From NCBI GenBank assembly GCA_038380795.1, contig CM076267.1:10833501-10897500 (forward strand): a stretch of DNA of 64,000 bases, read 5' to 3'. The translations under genes and the position numbers were made by a program. The notes beneath the pieces were generated by a model. The model was not told the origin of the DNA. It saw only the letters and a list, made by a program, of their open reading frames with translations, and made no database searches. The stretch's first letter is position 1. The number at the start of each line of letters is the position of its first letter. Positions 52,201-64,000 of the stretch are shown here, piece by piece. The stretch is from Pyrocephalus nanus (taxonomy: Eukaryota > Chordata > Aves > Passeriformes > Tyrannidae).

Positions 52201-54073
52201 AAAATAGTGTTATGGAGTATAAATGCTAGGTGATATTCTGTTTTAAGGTCCAATATTCCTTGAAATTTTCATCTGCAAACTGAATAAATTTTGTTATTGA
52301 ATTTGGAAGCGATTACAAATTTCTTGCCATGCCCAGAAACATTGAAATTGCAGATGTGGCTTGCTTACCTGCTGAGCTGCTTTTTCTTGGAAGTATGTAA
52401 TGGTGGAAGGAGTAAATTGAAAATGGTATCTTGCCTGAAAAATTAAAAACTGAGATTGACAGTGATTTCTTTAGTTTAACTGGGTAGTGAGACTGATTAG
52501 AGTTCAGAAATGCCTGGTTCCCATTACAGAAACGTCCCAAAGACTAGATCTTGAAGGCTCTTGGCCAGCTTGGACTGCTGAGGAATTGTGGCAAAGGAAC
52601 TATCAGGGAGTGTGTGCAAACATGTGCTCTTTGTGCTGGGGGCTTCTCGTGAGTGCTGGCTGTATCTGCAGGGGGGGTGAGCGCTGCATTTTGGCTGGGC
52701 TTCCATACCAAAGGGGCATCTTTATGGTCCTCACTGAAACGAAAACCCAGTGAAAATAATTCATTCAGTTGACATTCCACGTGGCAGAAAGTCCAGCACA
52801 GAGGTGAGTGAAGATCTGAAGAGACACAAGTGATGAGGCACACCGTGCTCATCCGACCCACATGCTGGTGTAGGTTATCTGGATCTGGTTTTCCCATGTA
52901 CCAGAGGGCGTCTGAGGCCACATCTCCTAGGAGAGGCCATAAACGAAGAAGGCATCCTCATTCTCTTTTGTTAACTGTTTCATTTTTTTATATAAAAGAA
53001 TCAACCCCCGGAGCAGCGGCTTGAATCCCACTGTCCCATGTCACAGAGCGCACCATAATCAGCAGGGCAGAGCGGAGCTCTTGCTGTCTTTGCCTCTAAT
53101 TATTCTCCGTATTTTATATGTAATGAGCAGCTGCAGCACGAGGTCCTGAGGGCACCCCTGTTCCAAATCCAGAATAGCCAATTGTCCAGTTCAGGGTGAA
53201 TTCAGGCAGAGGAAAAATTAGATCCATGTTTTCTGGCACCTCGGGTGAAGGATCCTATGGGACAGTTTCCTTGCTTGCATTCTCACTCCATTTACTTATA
53301 AATAGCAGGCATTTGAAAAATAGTGAAAAATCAAGAATACAAGTTTCTGTATGTATTTCTGTACCTTAAGGATGTGCCAGTCTGTTGTGACAGGATTTTA
53401 TCTGTCAGGATAAAATATTTGGAAAGACCTGGCTACAGTCGTGTAGAAGGCAGCACAGTTGTGGTAGGGATGATCTTAAATGCTGGACACACACTGTTTG
53501 TTACTGTAGCTGCTGACTTAGTCTGAGCTCTGTCTGTATTTCTTAATTCAAACAAACAACAACCAAAAAAAGAAATTAAATAACAGTCAAGTATTCCTGT
53601 AAGATGCTATCAGGGGCTCAAAGTGAAGTGAAAAATTTCCTGCCAGGGTTTCTGACCTCAGTGGCCCTTGATTAACCACAGTATGTCTGAAGTAGCCAGG
53701 AGATGCACAGGCCAGGCGGATCCTGGGGATGATTTGCTTTTGCCTTTGACTGCTGTTAACTTCTTTTCTGGTTCTGTTTATAAGGGTTCTGGTGACTGGC
53801 TGTTGTCAGCAGGATTTTTTTTTTCCGTTGCATAAGGACTGAGAAAACAGTATCTGTCTGACTCTTCCACAGTGAATGGCTTTCAAGTTAAGCCGTGGCT
53901 GCAGTTATTGTGCTCTAGCTGTGACACTATAAATAAAGTTATTAACAGCAATATGTAAATGGGTTTCTATTTTTGTTCCCTGTATTGTTTGCAAAATCTA
54001 GGGCAGTTATTCAGTAAGAATCATCTGCTGTTTAGCACTGAGCCTACCAGCATTTGATGCTGTGTGGGCTGTT

Positions 54074-54856
<783 letters not shown>

Positions 54857-57800
54857 GCTTCCATTGACTTTGGGATCCAGCACTTTTGCAAGTTTGTTTA
54901 TTGTATTATAGAAGAAATAGAGTAGCCATCCTCAGCATTTTCAGTCTTCCGGAGAGTGGCTTGGTACTTAAGAATAGAGTCATCTGAACTGTGTAACTTG
55001 GTATCTGAACTAGAGGAGCATTAAAGTAGCCATAAAAACACCAAATACCACAGTTGCCATTTGCCTTGGTGCACATCTTGCAAATTCCTGTTTGTTCAAA
55101 GATCTTTAGGGTTTGTGTTTTGCTTGCATGCTCTGTTTCCTTCCAGTGCCCTCTCCATTGCTCCAGACCTGCCTGACAGCCTCGGGCCAAGTTCATGCTG
55201 GAAACCTGAATTACCACATTAATTCAGGCAGTTACAGCGCAGACCCCGAGGGAGAGAGCAGATGTGTTGTTTAAGAGACACTTTACTACATCCATGGCCA
55301 CTCCTGTCTGGAAGAGCAAATTATTCTAATCCAAGGCATCTGTTAGAAACCTGAATGTGTCTGTGCTAGGGACAGGATCTGTGTGGCTTTAGCATGGATA
55401 CTCTAAATGATATTTCACGAGGCGGTTTGTTCAAACTTCTCCCTTCTCTGCAAGTTAATTTAGCTCTGGCTTCCCCAGATCCCCTACAAGAAAGTCCCAT
55501 CCTGTTTGTACTGTGACTCATCAGCCACAATTTTATTGCCAGCTGTGTTAGCCTTCAGATGGGCATGTGTCCTCCCAGGCACTTAAATTCCTTTTCGTGC
55601 AGCTTTGTGAAAGGCCACAGTAACACTGGGCCAGTAGCAAGCTGTGTCTCCAGTTTCCCTCCTCGCTTGAAGTAGCAGATAGTTTTGTGGTATATATGAC
55701 AAATGAACATACAGGAGTGTTTTGAAGTTGTGACACCCACTGTTCTGAACTTATCCTTTCAAATGCCAGGTGCTATATTTTGGGTTTTTTTGTTTTTCAT
55801 CTTCAAGCCAAAATTGCTGCTACTGCAGTGGCATAGAAAGGAAGGAGAAATTAGCTAGACTGGCTTTGCATAGATGTAGAAAGATCTGACACAGTAGCTT
55901 TCCTCTCATTTTTATGGTCTGAGACACATTACCATACTTTAAGTGGTCTCCAGGGTAGCTTTCTATGCTATAGAAAAGATCTGGTCAGACTCTATTGATT
56001 TTATTGATATTAGTTCACTGGTAAACTAATAGCTATTTACAGGAACTACATTTGGAGATAATACTTTGCGAATATTGAGAGCAGCAAGCAAATGGCTTAG
56101 TGAAATATCATAATGCATTAACACAGAAATTAAATTTTTCCAGTGGAAAATGCAAGAGAAAAGCCATTTCTTTATACACAGATCTATTATTCTGGTGGTG
56201 GCAATTACAGTAATTCTCTTGAAATCAAGTTAAAATTATATGCCTGCTTCATTATGAGAAGAAACCACTGATTGCAAAAATCAGGGGAGATTCAGTGGAA
56301 AGTTAGAGACTCACACATGCAGCGGGCAGAGCTGCCTCACCATGGTCCCTGCTCCAGCATCTCAGGAGGGTTTGTGTGGATGTTTCCTGGACTTAGAAGG
56401 CCATGATTCACATTCCTGCTTCGCCATGGTTTTCCCATGTGTCCGTGAGCACGCTTATTTATTTTCTTTATTTACCATACTGCTGTCTCTGGAAAAAATA
56501 GTGTGGTGTTGCTTTTCTAGCACCTATGACATTTTAACAATTGGTTAATGCCGCTGCTTACTACCTATGAAATCATGGATGTATGCAAAGTATTTGGAAT
56601 ATGAGATATGTTAGGGGCTGAGGAGATGCATAGAATTCCATATTCCCTGTTCAAGGATCATCTTTGCAAGGAAATTCTCACTCAGTAAGCTCACCTGTAC
56701 CACCTTCTAAGGAGGAGTAGTTGTACTGCTGATATCGATTATACATAATTTAATTGTATTTTCAGTGTTTCTCCATGGCAGCTGGAGTTTTCTGGGTCAA
56801 GTGCCACTGATCAATTGAGATGTGATGGTAGATCTCATCTTAAAAAGGAAACAAACCTCTTAGTGTTAAATTGTATTCCTCGTAAAGTTGGGAGAACTTT
56901 ACTCATGAGTTGAGGGTATCTATTCGTTGCTGGTTCTTATCAGGTAAAGAATATCAGTGTTTTGTACAACAACCAGATAATGAGTTCAACTTGGTGCTGA
57001 ATTTTTTCCTTTTTTGTTTTATTCTGAAATTGCAACCAATCTCTCTTCTCACTGAAAACATCATGTGCTTTATTATTAAATTTATTATCAGGTTTATTTA
57101 TTAATTAATAACACATTGATGCCTCGGTTAATGATCTATACCGTTTTCTTTGCAAATAGTTGACCAGGAGTTATGTCTTCATTTTAAAGGTCTCCACTGA
57201 TGTTGCGTTGGTGTTTGTCACAAAGATGGCCATTATAAAGTGTGCATGGTTAAGTTTCTCTAAATGCTTTGGGTCCATTTCTCTTCACAGTTTCATTGGT
57301 GTAATTTTAGAAACACAACTGCTCAATTACATTTAAAAGTGTAGAGATGAGGAGGCAGTGAGTCAACAGTTCCAAAAAGGGCAGGAAGACTCATGTTCCT
57401 GTTCTTCAGCACTCACTTTTCCCACCAAATGGCCACTTGGTATTCTAGATCTAATAATCTCACAAACACCCATGGCGGTGGTGTGTACAGAGCATCACAT
57501 CACTTGTTCATTCCCAGCTGATCCATGAAAGAGTCTGTGTATTTTGCTACCTACTCTCTTTAGGAAAGGCACAGTTGCTCTTCAATTTTTTTAATTATGA
57601 CATTTATACACTACTGTAATGCTATCATTATTCAGTGACTTTCCAGAGGGAAAAACTCTGACATGACAGAGCAAATAAATCCCAAAAGGACAGGACAGTG
57701 TGACAGCTAGTGGAAAGAGTGAATAAGTAAGTTAGGTTGAAATGACTGCTGCATGCAGAATTACTGCAGCTTTTTGGTTAGGGAGTACAAAAGCATTGTT

Positions 57801-60788
57801 GTTTGCTTAAATATCCATGATACCAGGGAAGAACAGACTGAAGGCAATTTTCACAGCTATGAAGAGCTCATTCTTTCTCCATCAAATACAAAGACCTGAG
57901 CAATATGTAACAGAAAGTATCACAAAACCAGAGTAGATGATTTTACCTCTATACCATGTGGCCTGATCCAGGATATACATGTGAAACTGTTAACTGTGAC
58001 AAAATTCGTTACTCTCTTGCCTTCTCTGACTACTGATTGATTGTTGGCATGCAGCCTATATGCAACAGGTTGTCTTTTGCTTTAATGCTCGAGTTTTTGG
58101 TTGTTTCTCTTTCATACTGTGCTGCTTCAGTCACTTTTGCAAGCTTTCCTCTTCAATAGAGGGCAGGGAGGAATAGTACCTTCTGCCCTGAATAGGCTAC
58201 AGCTGTGTTCATCCCTTCTTTCAGAATTCTCTTAGCTCTGTCTTTCTTCTTGTTGGTTTATAGCAGGATTTTTTACATCAGTGATTGCTCTAATCCCAGA
58301 AAGCAGACTGCAAGAGTGCTCACAGGAAAAACCATACCTGAAGTTTGAAAACCAGAAAATACATGGCTTTTCCTTTCTGTTTTATATGCAGTTATGGATT
58401 TCAGGCTGTCTTGTGGAACAAATGAATGTGAGATTTATTTTGGTGTGGGCTGGATTCAGCTCCAGTTTGGACAGACCTGACAGTTCTTTTGTACTGGTCA
58501 GGCAGATCTGGGTGAGTTTGGTCTTGCTTGGAGCCACAGCCAAGACACATGGTCAGGGCCAGTAGTCTCTGTGGTTCCTTCCTGCAAAAGGTCACACCTA
58601 ACCCTCAACTTTGCCTTCTTAAAGTTTCTGGGAGATGAAATGGATCTGCTATCTTTCTCGTTGATGTAGTTTTTTTCCCCTGACCAGAACAACTTCAAAA
58701 AAATTCACATACCCATCGGTCCCTTCTTAGATGAAAAAGGTCCATAGTTCCTCCTTCTTAATAATACAAAATCTCATTTAGGATGCTTGAATTCCCTTTT
58801 TAGGCTTGACAGGCAGCAGCATCTAATTCAGCTGGCAATGATGGAGTAATAAAATTCCTCTTATCTCAAAGACATCTGTAATGTGTTCCACCTATAGTTT
58901 GGCTGGTAGCCACTCCATATCTATCTTTATTTGGTTTTGCCTTCCTCAAATAGTTTTTCTTCCCAAAGGGCTATTTATTACTCCTATTTCCAGTGAAGAA
59001 TCAATCTGGTTAAATTTAGCCTGCCGAAACAGGGAAAACTTTTGACTCAAAATGTTTAGAAGGAGAGCATAGCAAGTTTTTCACGTTTAAAATAAAAAAA
59101 GTGAGTACTGATGCTGCTTAGCTATAGCTAAGTTCCAGTAACTGGGGCTGCTACTCAAGCTTGTAAACTGCAAACCTAGGGAGGTCACGGAGGAAAAACT
59201 TTTCCCTACATGACTGGTGCATTCTTCCCCTTCTGGCTGGCAATTTCAGGATCTGGATTTCTTCTCATTTCCTGTGTTGACAGTGAAGGACAGACCGTGG
59301 GCACTGAGCTGAGGAGCTCTGACCATGAGGGTGATTACTGGTGCCATTTTTCTCAGCGGCTCGTGAGCACCAGCAGGGCCAGACACCCTCTATGGGGCAT
59401 TCCCAGGAGCACCTTCCTAACACAGAGCTGCAACCACAAACACAGAGCATTTGTACTGGAGATGTGCATCTCCCAGCTGAGCCCCCTGGGCAGTTCTAAC
59501 CTCCAGTGACACTCACTTGAGAGCAAACAGGTGAAAATGAAGTAAAGGTGGGGCTCTGCAGTTTATATCTTTGCAGTGAGCCGTGCTGTCGTCATGCAGT
59601 GGCTCTGGATGGCAGTCTGCACGTTGCCATGGGTGTCTTCAAGAGGCCATCTGGTCTCCTGCTTCTTTTTGGGTTTTTGCTGTCACCAGATTCAGTTGGC
59701 ATGGCCTTGCAGAGTGAACTTATCAAATATGGGATGTGGGTTTGGTTTACATTTTTGGCAACTTTGGAAGAGCGACAGGAGGCTTTCTGCCTTTTGCTGT
59801 AAAGAGATAGGTGAAAAAACTCACAGTTTTCTGGGGTTTTGGTTTTGTAGGAGTTTTGTGTGTGTGTTGTGTTATTCTGTCTTTCAAATATTGCTTTGGT
59901 TATCACAGCATTTGTGTACAAATGTGCCTTCTCACCCTCTTGAGCAAGTGGGAGCCATCCATTGAGATGGAGCACTGTCATGGTGCAGGGCAGAGTCCCG
60001 CTTCCCAAGGGGGAGCTGTGTCCCACACAAGTACCAGGGCTCATTTGAAACAACAGGTGATTTACAATACCAATTGGATCTTCTCCAAAATGACCATATA
60101 AGTTTAGGACAGAGAGTGTATTTTTTTTTACCGTTGGGTTTGGTTTTTTCCATGAACGTAGGAAAAGGAAAAATTTTAGCCTCTGGTCTGTCCGATGTCC
60201 TGCTGTTCTGGAAAACATTTTTTGCATTGCTAAGGCTAAGTCCTTAGCCTGTCACATAGACATCCCTAGGGAGAAGGCTGATGTGCTGTTGAGACCTGAG
60301 TTAGTCTAGAAGTGGCTTGCAGTCCTTGCTGGACCTGTCACTGGGCTGTCACTCAGCACAATGATATGTGTGGGCCACTTCACTCTCCCTGGGTGGGCTT
60401 TGCTGCCTACACTTGTTGCCTGATCACGATCCTCAGCTTGTTTTGGTTTGTCCTTTTGTTGTGGCTGCTATCAAATTCAAGAGAGAAAGAGCATGATGAG
60501 ATGTTCTCAGTGTTTCTGGACTGAAATCCTATTTTGTGCGTAGGGTGGATAGAAGAGAGAGCAGACAGGGGACCTCTGTGCCAACCCATCCCTAAGTAGC
60601 TATAGTTAGGAAAGAGAGGCTGGGTATACCTTATGCTGTGTCTATTCTAGGAGCTTCTAAATGAACTTAATACTATGTTTATGCCACTAGAGCTGGAAAA
60701 TAACTTCTGGGCTTACAGTGCTGGAGGGGAAATGGCTGTTAAATGGACATCCAGGTGTGAAAATTGACTCATTTACTGAACTGCTCAA

Positions 60789-60932
60789 GAGATGCTCCCA
60801 CCTTGGAGATACTCAAAAGACATCTGAACATGGTCTTGGGTAGCCACCTCTAGGTGGCCCTGGTTGAGCAGAGGGTCAGACAAGATGACCTCCAGGAGTC
60901 CCTTCCAACCTCAACCATTCTGTGGTTCCGTG
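60789..60932 (+). mobile_element. CR1 LINE 3' fragment (5'-truncated)
   Basis: The sequence contains CCACCTTGGAGATACTCAA, then CTAGGTGGCCCTGGTTGAGC, GATGACCTCCAGGAGTCCC and TTCCAACCTCAACCATTCTG, ending in TGTGGTTCCGTG. This is the classic CR1 3' terminal region in sense orientation. Only about 144 bp remain and no coding sequence is present. Together with the copy at 6129 it supports an avian or reptilian source. Confidence 0.93.
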
Positions 60933-63900
60933 AAAGCCTCGTTCAGTGTTAAGAGCTCAACACAGCTTCCGAGCAAGAGTTTTGTGATCTTCATCCCAAT
61001 CCATCCTTGTCCTTTGTTCTTCCTTGTTCATAGTATGACTTAATGACATGCAACACCAACAACAGTGGAATGTGTTGTAAAATAACAATAGCACCCTGAG
61101 ACATTGTCCTCACCATTAGCCAGGTGAGTTCACTGACAAGGGCAGACTGTCTACAGCAACTGGTTTTCTTTTGTTACACCTTTGCTTGTGGATGCTTGTA
61201 TCTAGTGAACCACGGTTACTTTATTATGACACATTAACTTTTTCTTCCCTTGTAGGTAGCACTCATTGTGGTTAAAATATCATGGCTTTGATTCACATCC
61301 AGTCAGATGCACTTTGCAGTTATTATAAGTCATTAAACCTCACCAAGTCTGGGGTTTTGTTCTGTTTCCCATGCAGTGCCTGTGGTGTTTGGTTTCCAGC
61401 AACACATGGTGTTTATATTCATGACTGGCATTACCGTTGTGATGGTGATAGGGTTTGTGTTTCTTGCCTTGCTTGATTTATGTTGTGGCTGGCGTGCATG
61501 GCACGCACATGTCTTGAAATAGAACACAAATGGTTTTTTTGTTTTTACATTAGAAGCACAGATGATTTAATTTAGCATTTTGAATAATCCTGCATTTGCA
61601 GGGAAACCTGTGTCGTGTCCCTCCTTTGATAACTGTATTGGCTTCAGACATCAAGGGCTGCACTTCAAAATCAATCTCTCTAGATGTATGTGTGTTTTTA
61701 AATGTCTCATGTGGTTTCCTGCTTCCCACCCTGTCCTTAGCTCTTCCTACTCCTTATGTTCTTCTTTGCTTTCAACTGAGATCTCTCCCCTTGCTGCACT
61801 TCTGCTAAGAAAATTCTCCTTTGTCATTGAAAGTTCCTGTGATGCTTCTGTCTCAAGGTAGGTCAGTAGTGCAGTCACAGCAAGGATCACCTGATTAAAG
61901 GAGATAGTTTTAAATAGGACTCCACATGCAGTGGGATGGACCTGGACCTGTCCAGGTATATCTTAACTATTGTGTGAATGCATTACAGACCAAAAGATGG
62001 GAAAGCTGAGCTCAGCACATTGGGAATTTTCTCCTTGTCTCTGCACCCCAGCCGTGCCTCCCTCCATTTCCCCTCAGGGTGCCTGTGCACCGGGTGAAGC
62101 TCTGTGCAGGAGCATCCAGACACCCTGCTCATGGAGGGCTCCCAGGCCACCGAGCAGTGGTGGTTTTGGTAAGAGCCAGGCTCAGGTAGAGGCTGAAATT
62201 CCAGTGGCAGCAGCAGCAGCCAGAGCTGCGTGTCCAGCCTGCCCCATGCTGCCCATCAGACATGGACTCGTGGAATCAGCAGGAGCCAGCAGCTATGGGA
62301 TGTTCCAGTCCATGTATCTGCCTTCCCTGTTCCTCTGCCCGGGGCTTGGGTGAGAGCAGGCAGAGATCAGCCTGGTCTGTAAGCAGAGGGGAGGATGGCA
62401 GGATCTGCCATCAGACTCCTTTTCATCTTTCTTCCCTGTCAATGTCATGAGCCACTTAGGGCAACAGGCACAAAACTGAGCTTGCCTTCTACAGTGATGA
62501 AATCTTGAGCCAGTCCTTGCTGGAAATAAGAACTGAAATAGAAGCTTAGGAAAGTATTCACCTCTACCCTATAACACAATTTGTGGTACTTTTTAACCAA
62601 AATAAAGCAGAAAGAATTTAAAAAAAAAACTTATAAAATTAATGATAACTCCTCTTTTCTTCTCTGTCTTTCCCAGAAATAAACCATTTTCTGTATTTTT
62701 TGAGGTCATACCCTGGTTACTGCTGGACAAAACCCAATCAGATGGTAAATCTGAAGACAGTGATGGAGTGGAAAATATATCAAGAGCTCTGAAGCCATTA
62801 CAACATTTTAATTACATGCTAAACTGGTTTTTCCACAAAGCAATAGCCTTCCAGATGAAGGGACTAGGACTCAGGGCTGATAATAGTTGCTGATGTCCAG
62901 GCTGCAGATTATGTGGTCAATCCCTTCTAGTCAGCTTCAGCTAATAGTACTGCTAAACCACTGTCTGACTTATCTCATGATATTTTATAGCTATAATAAT
63001 TATTTCATCTGACCTTTTGTTGACCACTGTCATTTACCGCACATTTTGGCACAAGGAAGGCCTGTTACTGGCATTATGTTCCCACCAGCAAGGAAATCAC
63101 ATGCCCTCTGAAGACTGACAAATAATTGTTGACCTGAGTTGTGGCCTTCATCACAATCATCCATCACCACTGTCCTTTAATAAAATCTTTTCACTGCTAA
63201 GGATAGTCTGACATGTAAGTGTGGAGCGAGGAGCTAAGGGTAGTGGGGAAGCTGTGTGTTTAAACTCTAAGGCTTCTAGTCTGGGTAAGATGCACTGACA
63301 GGATTGGGAGATGCTCCTGCAATCTCATTGTGTGAGTTGTGTATATAAGGAGGTAGCTATTGCAGGCTTTTCTTGTAAATGAAAGTTCCGACTAAACACA
63401 GGATGAAGATCATGTGCTATTCCCTGATGGCTACTGTAAGAGAAATCTACTTTTCTTCTAGTTGCTTCTGGATTGTTGGGTACTTTACAGGGAGCAGGCT
63501 GAATTTAAGGCCTACAAGGGCTAAAAACAAAAGGACAGAAGTGCTGTTGGACAGCACCACATCCATGGGGCCCCATTCCTCCCTTGTGGGTCATTAGCAG
63601 GACTGGGAGTGATAAACCTGGTTGTTTCTCTGCTGCTGGAGCTGCTGTGCTGGCGGGAGTGCGTGGAGAGAACAGATTAGGCAGGAGGAGTAAAATGTAA
63701 TTTAGTGCCTTTCAGAGCTCTTTGCTGAGAGCAGAGGACAGAGGCTTCAAGCTGGGTTCCTGTTTGCAAGGACTGTTTTCCCTGACCATTGTGTCCTGTT
63801 CTTTATCCAGTCTCCTGCCACAAATGTGTCTCTCCCCTGTCTGTCTTCAGTTCCCAGATCACTGCTCTGTCCTCTGCCATCTCCCACGCAGTCATTTCCA

Positions 63901-64000
63901 TACCCTGATGAGGTTTTTCCTTCCCTGCAGCCCTTGTATCGCAGACAGTGCTGTCTAGCAGCTCAGTGGTGTGGCCGTTTGGTCGCAGAGCAGGTCACAC

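Noticed and set aside
59592..60227. 211-codon minus-strand open frame
   Set aside because: Composition and sequence look like translated intron, with no domain or family motif. The length is only modestly beyond chance expectation.
61970..62353. GC-richer 127-codon open frame, possible exon
   Set aside because: Rich in Pro/Ala/Ser with a short CAG run but no clear splice sites, no family match and no link to ADCY5.
62673..62900. Acceptor-like TTTCCCAG followed by an open frame, tested as a possible ADCY5 exon 4
   Set aside because: The translation (NKPFSVFFEV...) has no C1a motif such as FADIEG and does not fit the required phase 2 continuation.

Overview
The window is an AT-rich, repeat-poor stretch of vertebrate, most likely avian, nuclear DNA. 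The bird-like evidence is two short 5'-truncated CR1-type LINE tails, sparse mobile elements, consensus GT-AG splice sites and very few CpGs. A non-avian reptile cannot be excluded, and the species cannot be named.

Almost all of it is intron of one gene on the + strand: ADCY5, adenylyl cyclase type 5, the membrane enzyme that makes cAMP from ATP. Only two coding exons are visible. Exon 2 (37476-37625, 150 bp) encodes the end of the sixth transmembrane helix and the helical linker entering the first catalytic domain. Exon 3 (42632-42753, 122 bp) encodes the first strand and helix region of that domain (C1a). Reading frame, exon lengths, splice phases and residues all match the vertebrate ADCY5 pattern. 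The numbering follows the human protein, from memory.

Layout: 1-37475 is the 3' part of intron 1 (over 37 kb; the GC-rich first exon is not here). It holds a 28-bp tandem duplication at the left edge, a CR1 tail at 6129-6270, a separated pair of 29-bp exact repeats (13887 and 16265), two long T tracts, a 20-bp perfect palindrome (30534), a consensus cAMP response element (34322), and a repeated 14-base word containing a 12-bp palindrome (34426 and 35924). 37626-42631 is intron 2 (5.0 kb) with little structure. 42754-64000 is the 5' part of intron 3 (over 21 kb). It holds a 778-bp unbroken polypyrimidine CTTT/CCTT satellite (54079-54856) and a second CR1 tail (60789-60932). I did not find exon 4, which should carry the first catalytic metal-binding aspartate, so it should lie beyond the right edge.

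No other protein-coding gene, tRNA, rRNA, CRISPR array or intact mobile element can be supported. The long open frames in the window are either translations of the CTTT satellite or lengths expected by chance. I saw no evidence of a new multi-gene system. The best leads are regulatory or structural: the CRE inside an adenylyl cyclase gene, the repeated palindrome near it, the satellite, and the 29-bp repeat pair.
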